Below, in pieces: positions 14,904 through 24,349 of a stretch of DNA of 64,000 nucleotides (position 1 is the first letter of the stretch; each line of letters starts with the position of its first letter). The notes beneath the pieces were generated by a model. The model saw only the letters and a list, made by a program, of their open reading frames with translations. It searched no databases and was not told the DNA's origin. Position numbers and translations under genes: made by a program. The stretch is from Colimorpha sp045640985 (lineage in GTDB: Bacteria > Bacteroidota > Bacteroidia > Bacteroidales > P3): contig JAZUFZ010000013.1 of NCBI GenBank assembly GCA_045640985.1, forward strand, positions 1 through 64,000, read 5' to 3'.

Positions 14904-16427
14904 TTAATGCTTAAAGTGTCTCTTTCCTGTAATGGCCATTGCTACGCCATTTTTCTCGCAATAATCAATCGAATCCTGGTCATGAATAGAGCCGCCTGGA
15001 TGTGCCACAGCGGTAATGCCTGCCTTGTGGGCAATTTCCACACAGTCGGGGAATGGGAAGAAGGCATCACTTGCCATTACAGCACCATTCAAATCAAATC
15101 CGAAAGACTGAGCCTTGGCAATAGCCTGCTTGAGTGCATCCACACGGGAAGTCTGACCTGTTCCGCTTGCCAGAAGCTGTCTTCCTTTTGCCAGCACGAT
15201 AGCATTGCTCTTGGTATGCTTTACCAATATAGTTGCGAATGCAAGATCTTCTGCCACCTCTTTGGTAATCGGAGTACTGGTTACGCTTTCTTTCATATCG
15301 TCTGCTGTCGGCACTACTGTGTCCTTATCCTGAACCAAAACGCCGTTCAACACGCTGCGGAACATTTTCTCGTGCATCTTGAAATCGTTTCGTTTGAGGA
15401 TAATGCGGTTTTTCTTTCCTTTGAGGATAGCAAGCGCCTCTTCCTCATAGTCGGGAGCGATGCACACCTCGAAGAAAATCTTGTGCATTTCCTCTGCCAC
15501 CTCTTTGGTGATCGTACGGTTGGTTACCAGAATGCCGCCGAATGCACTTACCGGGTCTCCTGCCAGGGCGTCATTCCAAGCCTCCAGAAGGGTTCCTCTC
15601 GTTGCCAGACCACAGGCGTTGTTATGTTTCAGAATAGCGAAAGTGGTATCCTTGAAATCATTAATCAGGTTGCAGGCCGCATCAATATCTATAATATTAT
15701 TGTAGGAAACTTCTTTACCGTTGAGCTTGGTAAAGCAGGCATCGAAGTCGCCAAAATAGGTTCCCTGCTGGTGAGGATTCTCGCCATAACGCAGGTGGTT
15801 GGCATCCTTGTTTTCGTATTTGAAAGTTTCAATACCTTCTTCCTGATTGAAGTAGTTGAAGATGGCAGTATCATAGTGCGAGCTTACGTTGAAAGCATAT
15901 CCAGCGAAATGGCGACGCTGTTCCAGAGTCGTTTCGCCGTCCTGGGCTTTGTAAATCTCAAGAAACTCTGCATAATGATCTACGGAAGGTACAATCACCA
16001 CATCCTTGAAGTTCTTTGCTGCTGCACGTATCAGAGAAATGCCTCCAATATCTATCTTTTCAATGATATCCTGTTCTGCAGCACCGCTGGCTACAGTTTG
16101 CTCAAACGGATACAGATCCACTATCACCAGGTCTATTTCCGGTATCTGGTATTCGTTAAGCTGCTCTCCGTCACTATACATATCGCGGCGGCTCAGTATT
16201 CCGCCGAACACCTTGGGATGAAGGGTTTTTACACGTCCTCCCAGAATGGAAGGATAACCGGTCAAAGACTCTACTGTTACAGCGTTAATACCCAGATCCG
16301 TGATGAATTTGTAGGTTCCGCCTGTTGAATAAATAGTTACGCCCTGCGCGTCCAAGGCTTTTACAATATCCTCCAAGCCGTCCTTGTAGAATACCGATAC
16401 TAATGCGCTCTTTATCTTTTTGTTCAT
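14904..16427 (-). CDS. purH: Bifunctional AICAR transformylase/IMP cyclohydrolase
   Basis: At 507 residues it has the normal length. The N-terminal MGS-like IMP cyclohydrolase domain (about 1-190, with STGGT and GGRVKTLHPK) is followed by the AICAR formyltransferase domain (RYGENPHQ, KHNNACG, ending GKRHFKH). It carries out the last two steps of IMP synthesis in the cytosol. It starts 22 nt after pfkA stops, so it is co-transcribed with it. The position upstream of mreB is common in Bacteroidales. Confidence 0.97.
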   Translation of the reverse strand: MNKKIKSALVSVFYKDGLEDIVKALDAQGVTIYSTGGTYKFITDLGINAVTVESLTGYPSILGGRVKTLHPKVFGGILSRRDMYSDGEQLNEYQIPEIDLVIVDLYPFEQTVASGAAEQDIIEKIDIGGISLIRAAAKNFKDVVIVPSVDHYAEFLEIYKAQDGETTLEQRRHFAGYAFNVSSHYDTAIFNYFNQEEGIETFKYENKDANHLRYGENPHQQGTYFGDFDACFTKLNGKEVSYNNIIDIDAACNLINDFKDTTFAILKHNNACGLATRGTLLEAWNDALAGDPVSAFGGILVTNRTITKEVAEEMHKIFFEVCIAPDYEEEALAILKGKKNRIILKRNDFKMHEKMFRSVLNGVLVQDKDTVVPTADDMKESVTSTPITKEVAEDLAFATILVKHTKSNAIVLAKGRQLLASGTGQTSRVDALKQAIAKAQSFGFDLNGAVMASDAFFPFPDCVEIAHKAGITAVAHPGGSIHDQDSIDYCEKNGVAMAITGKRHFKH

Positions 16428-16448
16428 ATATCTTATTTTTTATTTTTT

Positions 16449-17549
16449 TCAATCTCCAAATGCTATATTCAATCCTCGTGCGGTATGCACCAGCCGGCTC
16501 TCGGGGCTTACGAGGTTCTGCTCTCTTACAGCCTCTTCCAGCGGTATTCCCACCACATCGGGATGATGATAAGCCACCATCTGACCGAAGCGGCCTTCCA
16601 TCACAAATTCCATAGCCCTTACTCCGAACTCACTTGCCAGCACACGGTCGAAAGCTATCGGGGTTCCACCTCTCTGGAGGTGTCCCAGTATGGTGCAGCG
16701 GATATCGTGTTCCACTCCGGCGGCTTTCAATTCGGCTGCCAGCTGTTCGGCTATACCGCCCAGTTTGATATGCTGGTAACCCACCTCTCCGGTTACGGTT
16801 CCCACAACCTGTCCGTCCTTTGCCTTGGCGCCTTCTGCCACCACGATGATACAGTAGCCACGGCGTTTGTTATAGCATTTCTCTATTTTTTCCTTTATCT
16901 TGTTGATATCATAAGGTATTTCCGGTATCACACATACATCGGCGCCACCTGCTATGGCACTGTGAAGGGCTATCCATCCGGCATCGCGTCCCATCACTTC
17001 CATGATGAACACTCTGTTATGGCTGGCTGCGGTGGTCTTGAGTTTATCGATGGCTTCGGTGCATATCTGTACGGCTGTCTGGAATCCGAAGGTGTAATCT
17101 GTCAGACTCAGGTCGTTGTCTATGGTCTTGGGCACACCTACGATATTCAGGCCCTTCTTCGACAATCCTAAAGAGATTCTCTGCGAGCCGTCTCCGCCGA
17201 TATTGATGACGGCATCCACCCCCATATAACCCAGCTTGCGGATCATCTCGTCGCTTCTATCTACCGAAGTCCAGGTGCCGTCGCTGTTTTTTACCGGCCA
17301 TTCAAAGGGGCCGCCTTTGTTGGTTGTTCCAAGAATGGTACCACCTTGGGTGAGCAGACCTTCCACCGATTTCTCGTTCAGTTCTACCACTTCGGTCGGT
17401 TCTCTCAGCACTCCGTTGAACGACTCTATACACCCGATTACCTCCCAGTCTTTCTCCTGGGATGCCCGGGTTACAATACCGCGGATCACGGCGTTCAGTC
17501 CGGGGCAGTCGCCTCCGCCTGTAAGAACCATCACTCTTTTTAATGCCAT
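16449..17549 (-). CDS. pfkA: 6-phosphofructokinase
   Basis: The 366-residue protein has the family signatures GGGDCPGLNA (11-20), INIGGDGSQ (117-122), PKTIDND (140-146) and MEVMGRD. The donor-site residues are Gly121 (GGDGS, as in ATP enzymes) and Lys141 (PKTIDND, as in PPi enzymes; E. coli PfkA has PGTIDND). This Gly-Lys pairing is known from ATP-dependent members of the mixed clade, so ATP is the likelier donor but not certain. First gene of the pfkA-purH-mreB unit. Confidence 0.93.
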   Translation of the reverse strand: MALKRVMVLTGGGDCPGLNAVIRGIVTRASQEKDWEVIGCIESFNGVLREPTEVVELNEKSVEGLLTQGGTILGTTNKGGPFEWPVKNSDGTWTSVDRSDEMIRKLGYMGVDAVINIGGDGSQRISLGLSKKGLNIVGVPKTIDNDLSLTDYTFGFQTAVQICTEAIDKLKTTAASHNRVFIMEVMGRDAGWIALHSAIAGGADVCVIPEIPYDINKIKEKIEKCYNKRRGYCIIVVAEGAKAKDGQVVGTVTGEVGYQHIKLGGIAEQLAAELKAAGVEHDIRCTILGHLQRGGTPIAFDRVLASEFGVRAMEFVMEGRFGQMVAYHHPDVVGIPLEEAVREQNLVSPESRLVHTARGLNIAFGD

Positions 17550-17655
17550 ATTATTACTTTTTTAGGGTCTTATTTTGCTCCTTCAGGAGGTCTTCTTTTT
17601 CTAACTTCCTATCACACAACCTTCAATTCTTTTCCACATATAGGAAAACCATCTG

Positions 17656-17685
17656 CAAAGATACTATTTTTTTTCAATCCTGCAA
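17656..17685 (-). promoter_or_regulatory. Promoter of pfkA-purH-mreB
   Basis: TTG (complement of 17683-17685), a 19-nt spacer and TATCTTTG (complement of 17656-17663) give a consensus promoter about 100 nt before the pfkA start. It lies just past the end of the upstream gene. Confidence 0.7.
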
Positions 17686-17693
17686 TTGTTTTC

Positions 17694-18779
17694 TCAAAAT
17701 TTTTTTTCGCTGTTTCCCCGCGGACTTCTTCTGCGGTTTCCCGACTGGCTGTTCCGGCTGGCGTACGCCTGTTTCCGGAAACAGGTCCTGCGGTTTGCCA
17801 ACGGGTCGGGATGACTCTTGGCGTATGTGCCGAACCACTCTATTACATCGCACAGCTGCAAGGCATATCCGAACAGCATGTGGCTGCTTCCTACGGTGCG
17901 GTAATATTCAGTCAATATATCCTCTTCTTCCTGCGTGATGTCTGCGGTATGGGTCTGTTTGTTGGCGATATTGATTATCTTTTTCACGATGCCTGCGATG
18001 ATGGGCGGGAATATTCTTTCCTCACTTCTATCGACTTGAAGTATCGTTTTGCCTACCCTTACCTCCTGCCCGTCCAGATAGCAGCTGGAGTTGGTCAGGT
18101 TGATTTTGTCGTCCTGCATCATCTCGTCGGGAAGCACTCCTATCTTGTTGGTCGCCCGGAAGAGGTATTCCAGTATGCGTCTCATCTGGGTATAATATGC
18201 CACCGGGTCAAACTTGCGGTTTTCTTCCGGGAAATGCAGGGCGGTCATAATGGTCATCATCACCTCCGATGCCCGCTGGTCAAAGTAGCGCTCCAGCGTC
18301 TCGAACACCGACGCATACAGAAACTTTATCCTGTTCTCCACACTCTGCGAGGCGGCTTTGCATATCGTCAGGAAGAGTTCCTCTACCTCTTCTTTGGTTT
18401 TCCTGTACGCCATCCTTCCCCATCGCTCTGCCATGTTGGTACGTTCTCCCATAGCGATGCGGCTCAAGGTCTTCTCAAAGTCTTCGGCTGACCCGCTTGA
18501 AAGCACATACCAGGGAATGCTGATACCTCGCTGAACCATCACCTCCTTCATCTCGCTTACGGCCTGATAAAGGAAATCCGAACTTCTCTCCTCCCCTTTT
18601 CTCAGCACACAGTTTCCGTCCAGTATCACGGCGTCCCACATTATGGATTTATCGCCTAAGGCACTTCTCCCCAGGTCCCACGAGGTGAACTGTTCCACCT
18701 CAAGACCGTACATTCCAGCCCCTTTTATAAAGTTGCTGCTCACCTCTTCATCCACCCACAATACTCTATATTTCGACAT
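17694..18779 (-). CDS. Response-regulator-like protein with unknown C-terminal domain
   Basis: Residues 1-115 read as a receiver (REC) domain: acidic pair D10-E11 (LWVDEE), phosphoacceptor Asp54 at the end of a hydrophobic strand (AVILDGN) and a Ser pair at 94-95 (YVLSSG). The C-terminal part (about 120-335) is helical, with no DNA-binding or output domain I recognise, followed by an Arg/Ser-rich tail. No histidine kinase is adjacent. The GH97 gene lies 4 nt upstream on the same strand, so the two may be co-transcribed. Function unknown. Confidence 0.6.
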   Translation of the reverse strand: MSKYRVLWVDEEVSSNFIKGAGMYGLEVEQFTSWDLGRSALGDKSIMWDAVILDGNCVLRKGEERSSDFLYQAVSEMKEVMVQRGISIPWYVLSSGSAEDFEKTLSRIAMGERTNMAERWGRMAYRKTKEEVEELFLTICKAASQSVENRIKFLYASVFETLERYFDQRASEVMMTIMTALHFPEENRKFDPVAYYTQMRRILEYLFRATNKIGVLPDEMMQDDKINLTNSSCYLDGQEVRVGKTILQVDRSEERIFPPIIAGIVKKIINIANKQTHTADITQEEEDILTEYYRTVGSSHMLFGYALQLCDVIEWFGTYAKSHPDPLANRRTCFRKQAYASRNSQSGNRRRSPRGNSEKKF

Positions 18780-18783
18780 ATTC

Positions 18784-20793
18784 TTAAATTTTTCTGATCG
18801 TCATGGCGAATCCGCCTCCGCGCGCCATCCTTACCGACACTTTGTCTTTTTGTGTCACTTTCTGCTGACAAATCTGCCACGCTGTGGGGTTGGTTTCATA
18901 GTCTGCTGTCAGTCCGTCGGCATAGAGTGTCAGCTGGTATTCTCCTTCGGGGAGGAACTCCATACCCACTTCTACGGTCCGTTCTTCCTCATTGGTCACC
19001 CCGCCCACATAATAGTTCCCGCCTGCTTTTCTTGCAGTTATGATATATCTCCCGGGCTCCCCGTCCAGGGCGCGGCTCCATTCACAGTCGGGATCATACT
19101 CCTCGAAGAACCGGAACATGGGATGCCCCTCATAATGTTCTATCAAATCGCATGCCATTTGCCAGGGACTGTATATCACCACCCACAAAGCCACCTGATG
19201 TGCCAGCGTACTTCTTACCCGGCATTCCCGCGGGTCTTTCTGGTTCCATCTGCGGGCCTCGGGATGTTTCTTCAGGCATTCGTAGGTGATGTCGAACACT
19301 CCCGGGGTATAATCCATCGCGCCTGCCAGCAGTCGGGTGAAAGGCAACAGTGTTTCGTGGCTGGGCGGATTTCCGTCGCTCCAGGCGTTCCACTCCATAC
19401 CGCGGGCCCCTTCGCCAGTCATAAGGTTGGGATATTCGCGACAGAGGCCTGTGGGCTTTATCGGTTCATGCACATCCAGCATTACCCCGTGCCGGGCGGC
19501 ACATTCCACCACCTTGGCATAATGGGTTACGCCATATTGGCTATGGTGGAGTTCCCTGTCAGGAAAACCTCCGGCGTAACCGGTCTTGACATAATGTATG
19601 CCGTGCTGCTCGCACCAGGCGAAGGCCGCTTCCATCTCTTTTTCGTAGTGCGGGATATTGCCTCCGGTTTCGTGGTGTATCACAATCTCCACTCCTTTGT
19701 CATGGGCGTATGCTATCGCTTTTTCTATGTCCAGGTCGGGGGCGGCATGGGTGAAGTCAAACACCTGGCTTCCGCCCCATTGTTCCCAGCCCAGGTTCCA
19801 GCCTTCCAGCAATACGGCGTCTATGTGGTGGGCGGAGGCGAAATCCACATATCTCTCGGCTTCCTCCGTGGTAGCGCCGTGGCGGGCATCGGGTATCCAG
19901 GTGTTGATGCCCAGATGCATTCCCCACCAGACCCCTATATACTTCATCGGTGCCAGCCACCCACAATCGCCCAGCCGGCTGGGTCGGTTACAGTTCTCTA
20001 TCAGATTGCTGTTGATCAGATCTACCGCCTTTCTGCCTATTTGGAGGGTTCGGACAGCCATACGGATGGTATCGCGGACCTTCGCCGAACTGCCGCTGCC
20101 GCTGTTGTCGGGACAGAGCCACACGCCCATCCTCAGACTATCTGCCCGGCGGAGGGTCATCTCGGGCATTTCTTTCAGACCTGCCTCATGGATGCTGCCC
20201 CAGAGGCCGTTTGCGAGCCGGAAGGTGAACGGCGTATTGGCGTCCTCGGTCTGGGAAAGGAGCTGTTCCCGGTAAGGGAGTTCATAGCTCTCGAAATTGG
20301 CGGCGATGCTCCAGCTGGTTCCCTCTTCGGGGAAATGCCAGAGGGTAGTTTCATCAAGAAGGGTAAGCGCGGTATCGCCGGCATAGAGGGAATACTGAAA
20401 CGCCACTCCGTCATCGAAGGCTTTCACTTCGAGCCACATCTCCACCCCTTCCTTATTCGTGAGATAATAGGTGTGGGCGTTGTAGTTTTCGCGTACCTCC
20501 TTATTCTCGCCCCACGGGCGGAGCCATACGGAATCGCAATGGCCGGACTGGCTTGTTCTTATCTGGAATCCCTGGCTGAGATTGAAATCTTCCCGCACCC
20601 GAAGGCCGATATGCTCCACCTGCATCATCTGCTTTCCGTCCGTCCTCACCTCCAGTTGCGGACAGCCCAAGGAATCTACCGACATTTCCACCCGCAAATT
20701 TCCGTCCGGCGAGACCGTTACCGGCTCCACCTTCTGACGGCACGCCCACAAAAGACAGCACGCCAGCAATCCCAACCAAAGATATTTTCTCAT
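18784..20793 (-). CDS. GH97 family glycosidase, SusB-like lipoprotein
   Basis: The start at 20793 (MRKYLWLG) opens a lipoprotein signal with lipobox LLWAC. The longer open frame to 21054 overlaps the terminator of the neighbouring gene. The 669-residue enzyme has the N-terminal beta-sandwich, the (beta/alpha)8 barrel (IGVWWGMHLGINTW, VLLEGWNLGWEQWGG) and a C-terminal sheet of GH97. In the barrel, HYVKTGYAGGF has Gly where retaining members have a nucleophile Asp, and VDVHEPIKPTG carries the base Glu of inverting SusB-type enzymes. An inverting alpha-glucosidase acting on starch-like oligosaccharides at the cell surface or periplasm is likely. No susC/susD pair is nearby. Confidence 0.9.
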   Translation of the reverse strand: MRKYLWLGLLACCLLWACRQKVEPVTVSPDGNLRVEMSVDSLGCPQLEVRTDGKQMMQVEHIGLRVREDFNLSQGFQIRTSQSGHCDSVWLRPWGENKEVRENYNAHTYYLTNKEGVEMWLEVKAFDDGVAFQYSLYAGDTALTLLDETTLWHFPEEGTSWSIAANFESYELPYREQLLSQTEDANTPFTFRLANGLWGSIHEAGLKEMPEMTLRRADSLRMGVWLCPDNSGSGSSAKVRDTIRMAVRTLQIGRKAVDLINSNLIENCNRPSRLGDCGWLAPMKYIGVWWGMHLGINTWIPDARHGATTEEAERYVDFASAHHIDAVLLEGWNLGWEQWGGSQVFDFTHAAPDLDIEKAIAYAHDKGVEIVIHHETGGNIPHYEKEMEAAFAWCEQHGIHYVKTGYAGGFPDRELHHSQYGVTHYAKVVECAARHGVMLDVHEPIKPTGLCREYPNLMTGEGARGMEWNAWSDGNPPSHETLLPFTRLLAGAMDYTPGVFDITYECLKKHPEARRWNQKDPRECRVRSTLAHQVALWVVIYSPWQMACDLIEHYEGHPMFRFFEEYDPDCEWSRALDGEPGRYIITARKAGGNYYVGGVTNEEERTVEVGMEFLPEGEYQLTLYADGLTADYETNPTAWQICQQKVTQKDKVSVRMARGGGFAMTIRKI

Positions 20794-20837
20794 ACACTTT
20801 AATAACGTTTTCTTTTCAATTTTATTACCCACACACA

Positions 20838-20865
20838 TAAAAAAAATCCTCCCGCTTGGGGAGGA
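20838..20865 (-). terminator. Intrinsic terminator after the BspA-type lipoprotein
   Basis: An 8-bp stem (atcctccc 20846-20853 with gggaggat 20858-20865) has an A-run at 20838-20846. On the minus strand this is a hairpin followed by a T-run, 20 nt past the stop of the gene at 20885. Confidence 0.8.
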
Positions 20866-20884
20866 TATATTGGATTGAAATTTA

Positions 20885-22258
20885 CTACTCTGGCAACTCG
20901 CTAAGTGGCAATATCCGAAGTCCCGCATCGTTACAAAAGTACCAAGCCCAATAACTATCTTCATAGGACCCAACATATTCGTCTGGAACGTATAAAGCAC
21001 CATCCCAACACTCGCCAGGATTAGTGAAACACTCATCATCAGTTTCAATACCAATGTACGGAGGATTTACACTACGACAAATAACGGTACCCACGTACAG
21101 CAACGGTGCATACCAACCCTCATACATATCCCCATTTTGATAAAAAGCCATAGTTTCAATTGAGGTCAATGTGGACGGCAAATCAACATACACAAGATCC
21201 TCACAATACGCAAAGGCACCCATACCTATTGTTTTCACACCTTCCGGAATAATTACAGATGTAATGTTCGAACTTGTAAATGCCTGTTCTGGAATTTCTT
21301 TCAAAATACCCCTAATGACAATCTTGCCGGGTTCATGACTGAGAATTGGCACACCTGCATCATCCATCCATGTTGATTCCAGACCATATACATCAAGCAC
21401 ATCCGTACCATCAGTTGTAGTATAAATGATTGTAGTGGTGTTGGCAGCTTCCTGTTCGGTTTCACTCATCTTGACCTCGATATTGTAGAGTTTATTGCAT
21501 TCAAAATTAAAGGATGCGTGACTTGCTCCGGTTTCGCGAAAATACGTGTTGGTTCCGTCGCTGATGATAATCTTGAGGTATGAAGTCGTTGCTTCTGGGA
21601 TGGAAATATAGAAAGTCTCCGAGGAACCGTTGCCGACTGTAACACCACTGCCACCACAATTCAGCGTCACCTTATTGTTACCTGATTCAACAGTAGGACC
21701 GTTCTCGATAATACTTGGAACAAAACTTGGATCAAAACTTGCATATCCATTCAACATTACACCACTTGCGGCCTCTACGGTAATAGACTTCACAGTTACG
21801 TCAGCGCCTTTGTCAGCCTTAACTTTAACAGCCAGCAATGCACCCAGATTATGGAACTCAAGCTCATCGCTTTCCGATGCGTCCATATAGGCAGCCATAG
21901 GAGCCACAATCTTCTGCATGCCTCTTACCTGTTCGTATGACTGATTCTGTGCGAACGTCAATGTGTAATCGCCATTCTCCATGGCACGATACGGATATAC
22001 TGCGCTGAATGTTGTCTGGCTACGTTCTGTACTATTAAGTTCAATTTCTGCGTACTTACTGGTTCCATCTACCGTAACCTCTTTTGATACTCCATTGAAA
22101 CAAATCAAATCGCCATTGTCCCAACATGCGTAATTGCCGTCTATATGGACTTTGTCACCGTTGAACTGTTCCGCAGATATACGGAGTACAGACATATCCT
22201 TCTGGCATGAAACCACACATGCCAATACTGCTATAAGGGGTAAAAGTATTTTCTTCAT
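20885..22258 (-). CDS. BspA-type leucine-rich-repeat lipoprotein A
   Basis: The start at 22258 (MKKILLPLIA) gives a lipoprotein signal with lipobox VVSC. Frame to 22288 would overlap the upstream small gene. The 457-residue protein has an N-terminal fimbrillin-like beta domain (about 25-290, with VHIDGNYACWDNGD and FHNLGALLAVKVK) and a C-terminal LRR_5/BspA-like segment (ITSVIIPEGVKTIGMGAFAY and following). It is probably surface-exposed and involved in binding. It is clearly paralogous to the gene at 22711, and both follow a small acidic-tailed peptide gene. Confidence 0.8.
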   Translation of the reverse strand: MKKILLPLIAVLACVVSCQKDMSVLRISAEQFNGDKVHIDGNYACWDNGDLICFNGVSKEVTVDGTSKYAEIELNSTERSQTTFSAVYPYRAMENGDYTLTFAQNQSYEQVRGMQKIVAPMAAYMDASESDELEFHNLGALLAVKVKADKGADVTVKSITVEAASGVMLNGYASFDPSFVPSIIENGPTVESGNNKVTLNCGGSGVTVGNGSSETFYISIPEATTSYLKIIISDGTNTYFRETGASHASFNFECNKLYNIEVKMSETEQEAANTTTIIYTTTDGTDVLDVYGLESTWMDDAGVPILSHEPGKIVIRGILKEIPEQAFTSSNITSVIIPEGVKTIGMGAFAYCEDLVYVDLPSTLTSIETMAFYQNGDMYEGWYAPLLYVGTVICRSVNPPYIGIETDDECFTNPGECWDGALYVPDEYVGSYEDSYWAWYFCNDAGLRILPLSELPE

Positions 22259-22281
22259 TTTTCTTTCTCCTTTCATTTTGG

Positions 22282-22482
22282 TTACCATGTCCAGGTATTA
22301 TCTTCTTCGTATTCGGCTGCCTGATCGTAGGTTTCGGTATTGCGGTTTACGAAATTCCAGGTACTGGTAGCCGCATCTAATACTTCTTTGCTCATACGTG
22401 AGCCTTCGCCGGAGGCGGCAAAGCCTGCTTCAGCGGCAAATTCCACGACCTTCAAAGTCGGTTGGATGTAATGTTTTTTCAT
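22282..22482 (-). CDS. Small protein with EAGFAASG motif, copy A
   Basis: The 66-residue product starts MKKHYIQPTLKVVEFAAE, continues with AGFAASGEGS and ends in an acidic, Trp-rich tail (EYEEDNTWTW). The gene at 24137 encodes a paralogue with the same beginning (HPTVKVV.FKSEAGFAASG) and tail (EDNEELWGW). No signal peptide or lipobox. Each lies just upstream of a BspA-type lipoprotein; here the gap is 23 nt. The conserved leader-like N-terminus and variable middle resemble short Bacteroidota peptides of unknown role. A RiPP precursor is possible but no modifying enzyme is nearby. Confidence 0.6.
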   Translation of the reverse strand: MKKHYIQPTLKVVEFAAEAGFAASGEGSRMSKEVLDAATSTWNFVNRNTETYDQAAEYEEDNTWTW

Positions 22483-22710
22483 CGTTTTTTTTGGATTTTA
22501 ATGTATTTCGTTAATCGTTATATTCTTTACACAATTGATTTCCAACACCAAACACCCCTGCACACACAATTATCAAATGTGCAAATATACAACTTTCCCA
22601 GAATACAGAAACGTTAAAAAAACTTAACTCCCGAAGCCGTGAATATCCTTCGCCTAACAAATGAATTTTAACATACCCTTTCCCGGAACCGGAGGCGGAG
22701 CGCCCGCCGG

Positions 22711-24027
22711 CTACAGATCGGCTATCACATCCCAGAAATTGTAGTAGGAGGACCACTCGTCGTTGCTGTTATAGACGTTGGCACGACCCCGGGGCACATG
22801 GAGCACACAGCCGTAGCCGACATTCCAGAAAATATCTGTGCCCGATGCCGGAGGACGGCTGGCATAGCAATAGACCTCCATCAGACTATAGCATTCCCTG
22901 AAAGCATAGTCGCCTACCGAGGTGATGGTGGCGGGAATGCTTACCCTGGCAAGGTTCTCGCAGCTCTGGAATGCGCCCGCGCCGATACGCTTCAGGTTGG
23001 CGGGAAACTCTATCGTCGCCAGTTCGTCGTGCTGGAGAAATGCCATATCGGCTATCGAAGTAATGTCGTTGTCGAACCACAGTTCCCCTACCCCGTCCTG
23101 ATAGTCGTCAGAAATCAGTACGGCTCCCCAGGAAGGATCCGTCAGATAGGCATTGTCAGGACCTCTGTAGTCCAGCCCCATCGGCTCGCCCGTAACGGTC
23201 GTATAGTGGAAACGGTTGCTGGTATAGACCTTTTCGTCGGAGCCCGAAAGCTTGAACGGGACGCCATAGATATTGTTGCGGAGGTAGGTGGCCTGCGAGG
23301 AGCGGGAACGGGAAAGCCCCTTGTTTCCGTCGCTCACGGTTACGGTAAGTTTCACCCGTGCCACCTCCGGTATGGAGACATAGAACGGACGGGTCTCGCC
23401 CGGGGCGAGCGTAACGCCATTCTTGCCGCAATAGAGCGCCACACTGCTGAAGGTCTCGCCGGGATCGTAGTTGATATACGGCACACCTTCCATGTCATAG
23501 ATATGGCCGTAGCCGCCGAGAATCTTGTCGGAAGGGGCTGAGACCGTGACGGTTCTTACCGTGAAAGGCTCCGCCAGGTCGTTGGTGACGTTTATGGAAA
23601 TCAGGGCCGTCAGGTTATGGAACGAGAGGGTTCCTCCGCCCTGCTTGACGGCTGCCACCATGGGAGCCACCACCTTCTGGCGGTCGGGATTGTCGCCATA
23701 GTACTGGACGGCGGGCAGACAGATATCGTAGGTCGCCCCGCGGAAGCCGCCGGCACTCACGATTTCGGCGGGATAGACGGCATAGTAGCCCTTGGCGGTG
23801 AGGACGTTGCTGATGCTGGCGGAATGGGCGTCCACCTCTACGGTATATTCCCTGCCGTTCACCTGGATGACATCCTCGTCGTCCCAGCAGGCGAAATATT
23901 CGTCGTCAATATGCACTTTGGCACCGTTGAACGGTTCCGTCTCCAGCCGGAAGACGGAGCTGTCCTTCACACACGAGGTCATCATCGCGGTGAGGATTAT
24001 GCTGAAAAGTATGGATTTCGTTTTCAT
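22711..24027 (-). CDS. BspA-type leucine-rich-repeat lipoprotein B
   Basis: The 438-residue lipoprotein (lipobox MMTSC) has the same layout as lipoprotein A: fimbrillin-like N-terminal half (VHIDDEYFACWDDEDVIQVN, FHNLTALISINV) and an LRR_5/BspA-like end (SIADMAFLQHDELATIEFPA, RIGAGAFQSCENL, SVGDYAFREC). It is more GC-rich than copy A, so the duplication is old or one copy was acquired separately. Likely surface or cell-envelope adhesin-like protein. Confidence 0.8.
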   Translation of the reverse strand: MKTKSILFSIILTAMMTSCVKDSSVFRLETEPFNGAKVHIDDEYFACWDDEDVIQVNGREYTVEVDAHSASISNVLTAKGYYAVYPAEIVSAGGFRGATYDICLPAVQYYGDNPDRQKVVAPMVAAVKQGGGTLSFHNLTALISINVTNDLAEPFTVRTVTVSAPSDKILGGYGHIYDMEGVPYINYDPGETFSSVALYCGKNGVTLAPGETRPFYVSIPEVARVKLTVTVSDGNKGLSRSRSSQATYLRNNIYGVPFKLSGSDEKVYTSNRFHYTTVTGEPMGLDYRGPDNAYLTDPSWGAVLISDDYQDGVGELWFDNDITSIADMAFLQHDELATIEFPANLKRIGAGAFQSCENLARVSIPATITSVGDYAFRECYSLMEVYCYASRPPASGTDIFWNVGYGCVLHVPRGRANVYNSNDEWSSYYNFWDVIADL

Positions 24028-24136
24028 GACTTTGCTGATTTTTGAACTTTGGACTGGAGTTTTCTGGCTCCGGGCATTCGGTTTCCTGTTTCCGGGCAGC
24101 CGGTATTCGGTTTCCGGCTGAAGGTTTCCGCTACGG

Positions 24137-24349
24137 CTACCAGCCCCAGAGCTCCTCGTTGTCCTCCTGGTAATTGTACTGTTCGTTGCGGGTGAAGCCG
24201 TCGCTCACGCCGCTCCAAGAATTCATGAAGGTGGTCATCCCGTTAATGGATTCCATATTCATTAAGTTGGGTCCGGACGCCGCAAATCCGGCTTCGGACT
24301 TGAAAGCCACCACCTTGACGGTCGGATGCAGATAGTCGTGCTTATTCAT
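24137..24349 (-). CDS. Small protein with EAGFAASG motif, copy B
   Basis: The start at 24349 (MNKHDYLHPTVKVVAFK) aligns with copy A; an ATG at 24361 adds four residues. The 70-residue product has EAGFAASG near residue 20, a Met/Asn-rich middle and the tail NYQEDNEELWGW. It precedes lipoprotein B by 109 nt. Function unknown. Confidence 0.6.
   Translation of the reverse strand: MNKHDYLHPTVKVVAFKSEAGFAASGPNLMNMESINGMTTFMNSWSGVSDGFTRNEQYNYQEDNEELWGW

Noticed and set aside
14814..16328. A 504-codon open frame on the strand opposite purH
   Set aside because: purH is certain on the minus strand. The opposite frame is open only because of codon bias and its product has no protein-like motifs.
18643..20802. 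A 719-codon open frame opposite the GH97 gene
   Set aside because: It spans two real genes and their junction, and its text is His/Cys-rich and unlike any family.
22282..24349. Small peptides as certain RiPP precursors
   Set aside because: No radical SAM enzyme, YcaO or peptidase-transporter gene is in the window, so only a possibility is noted.
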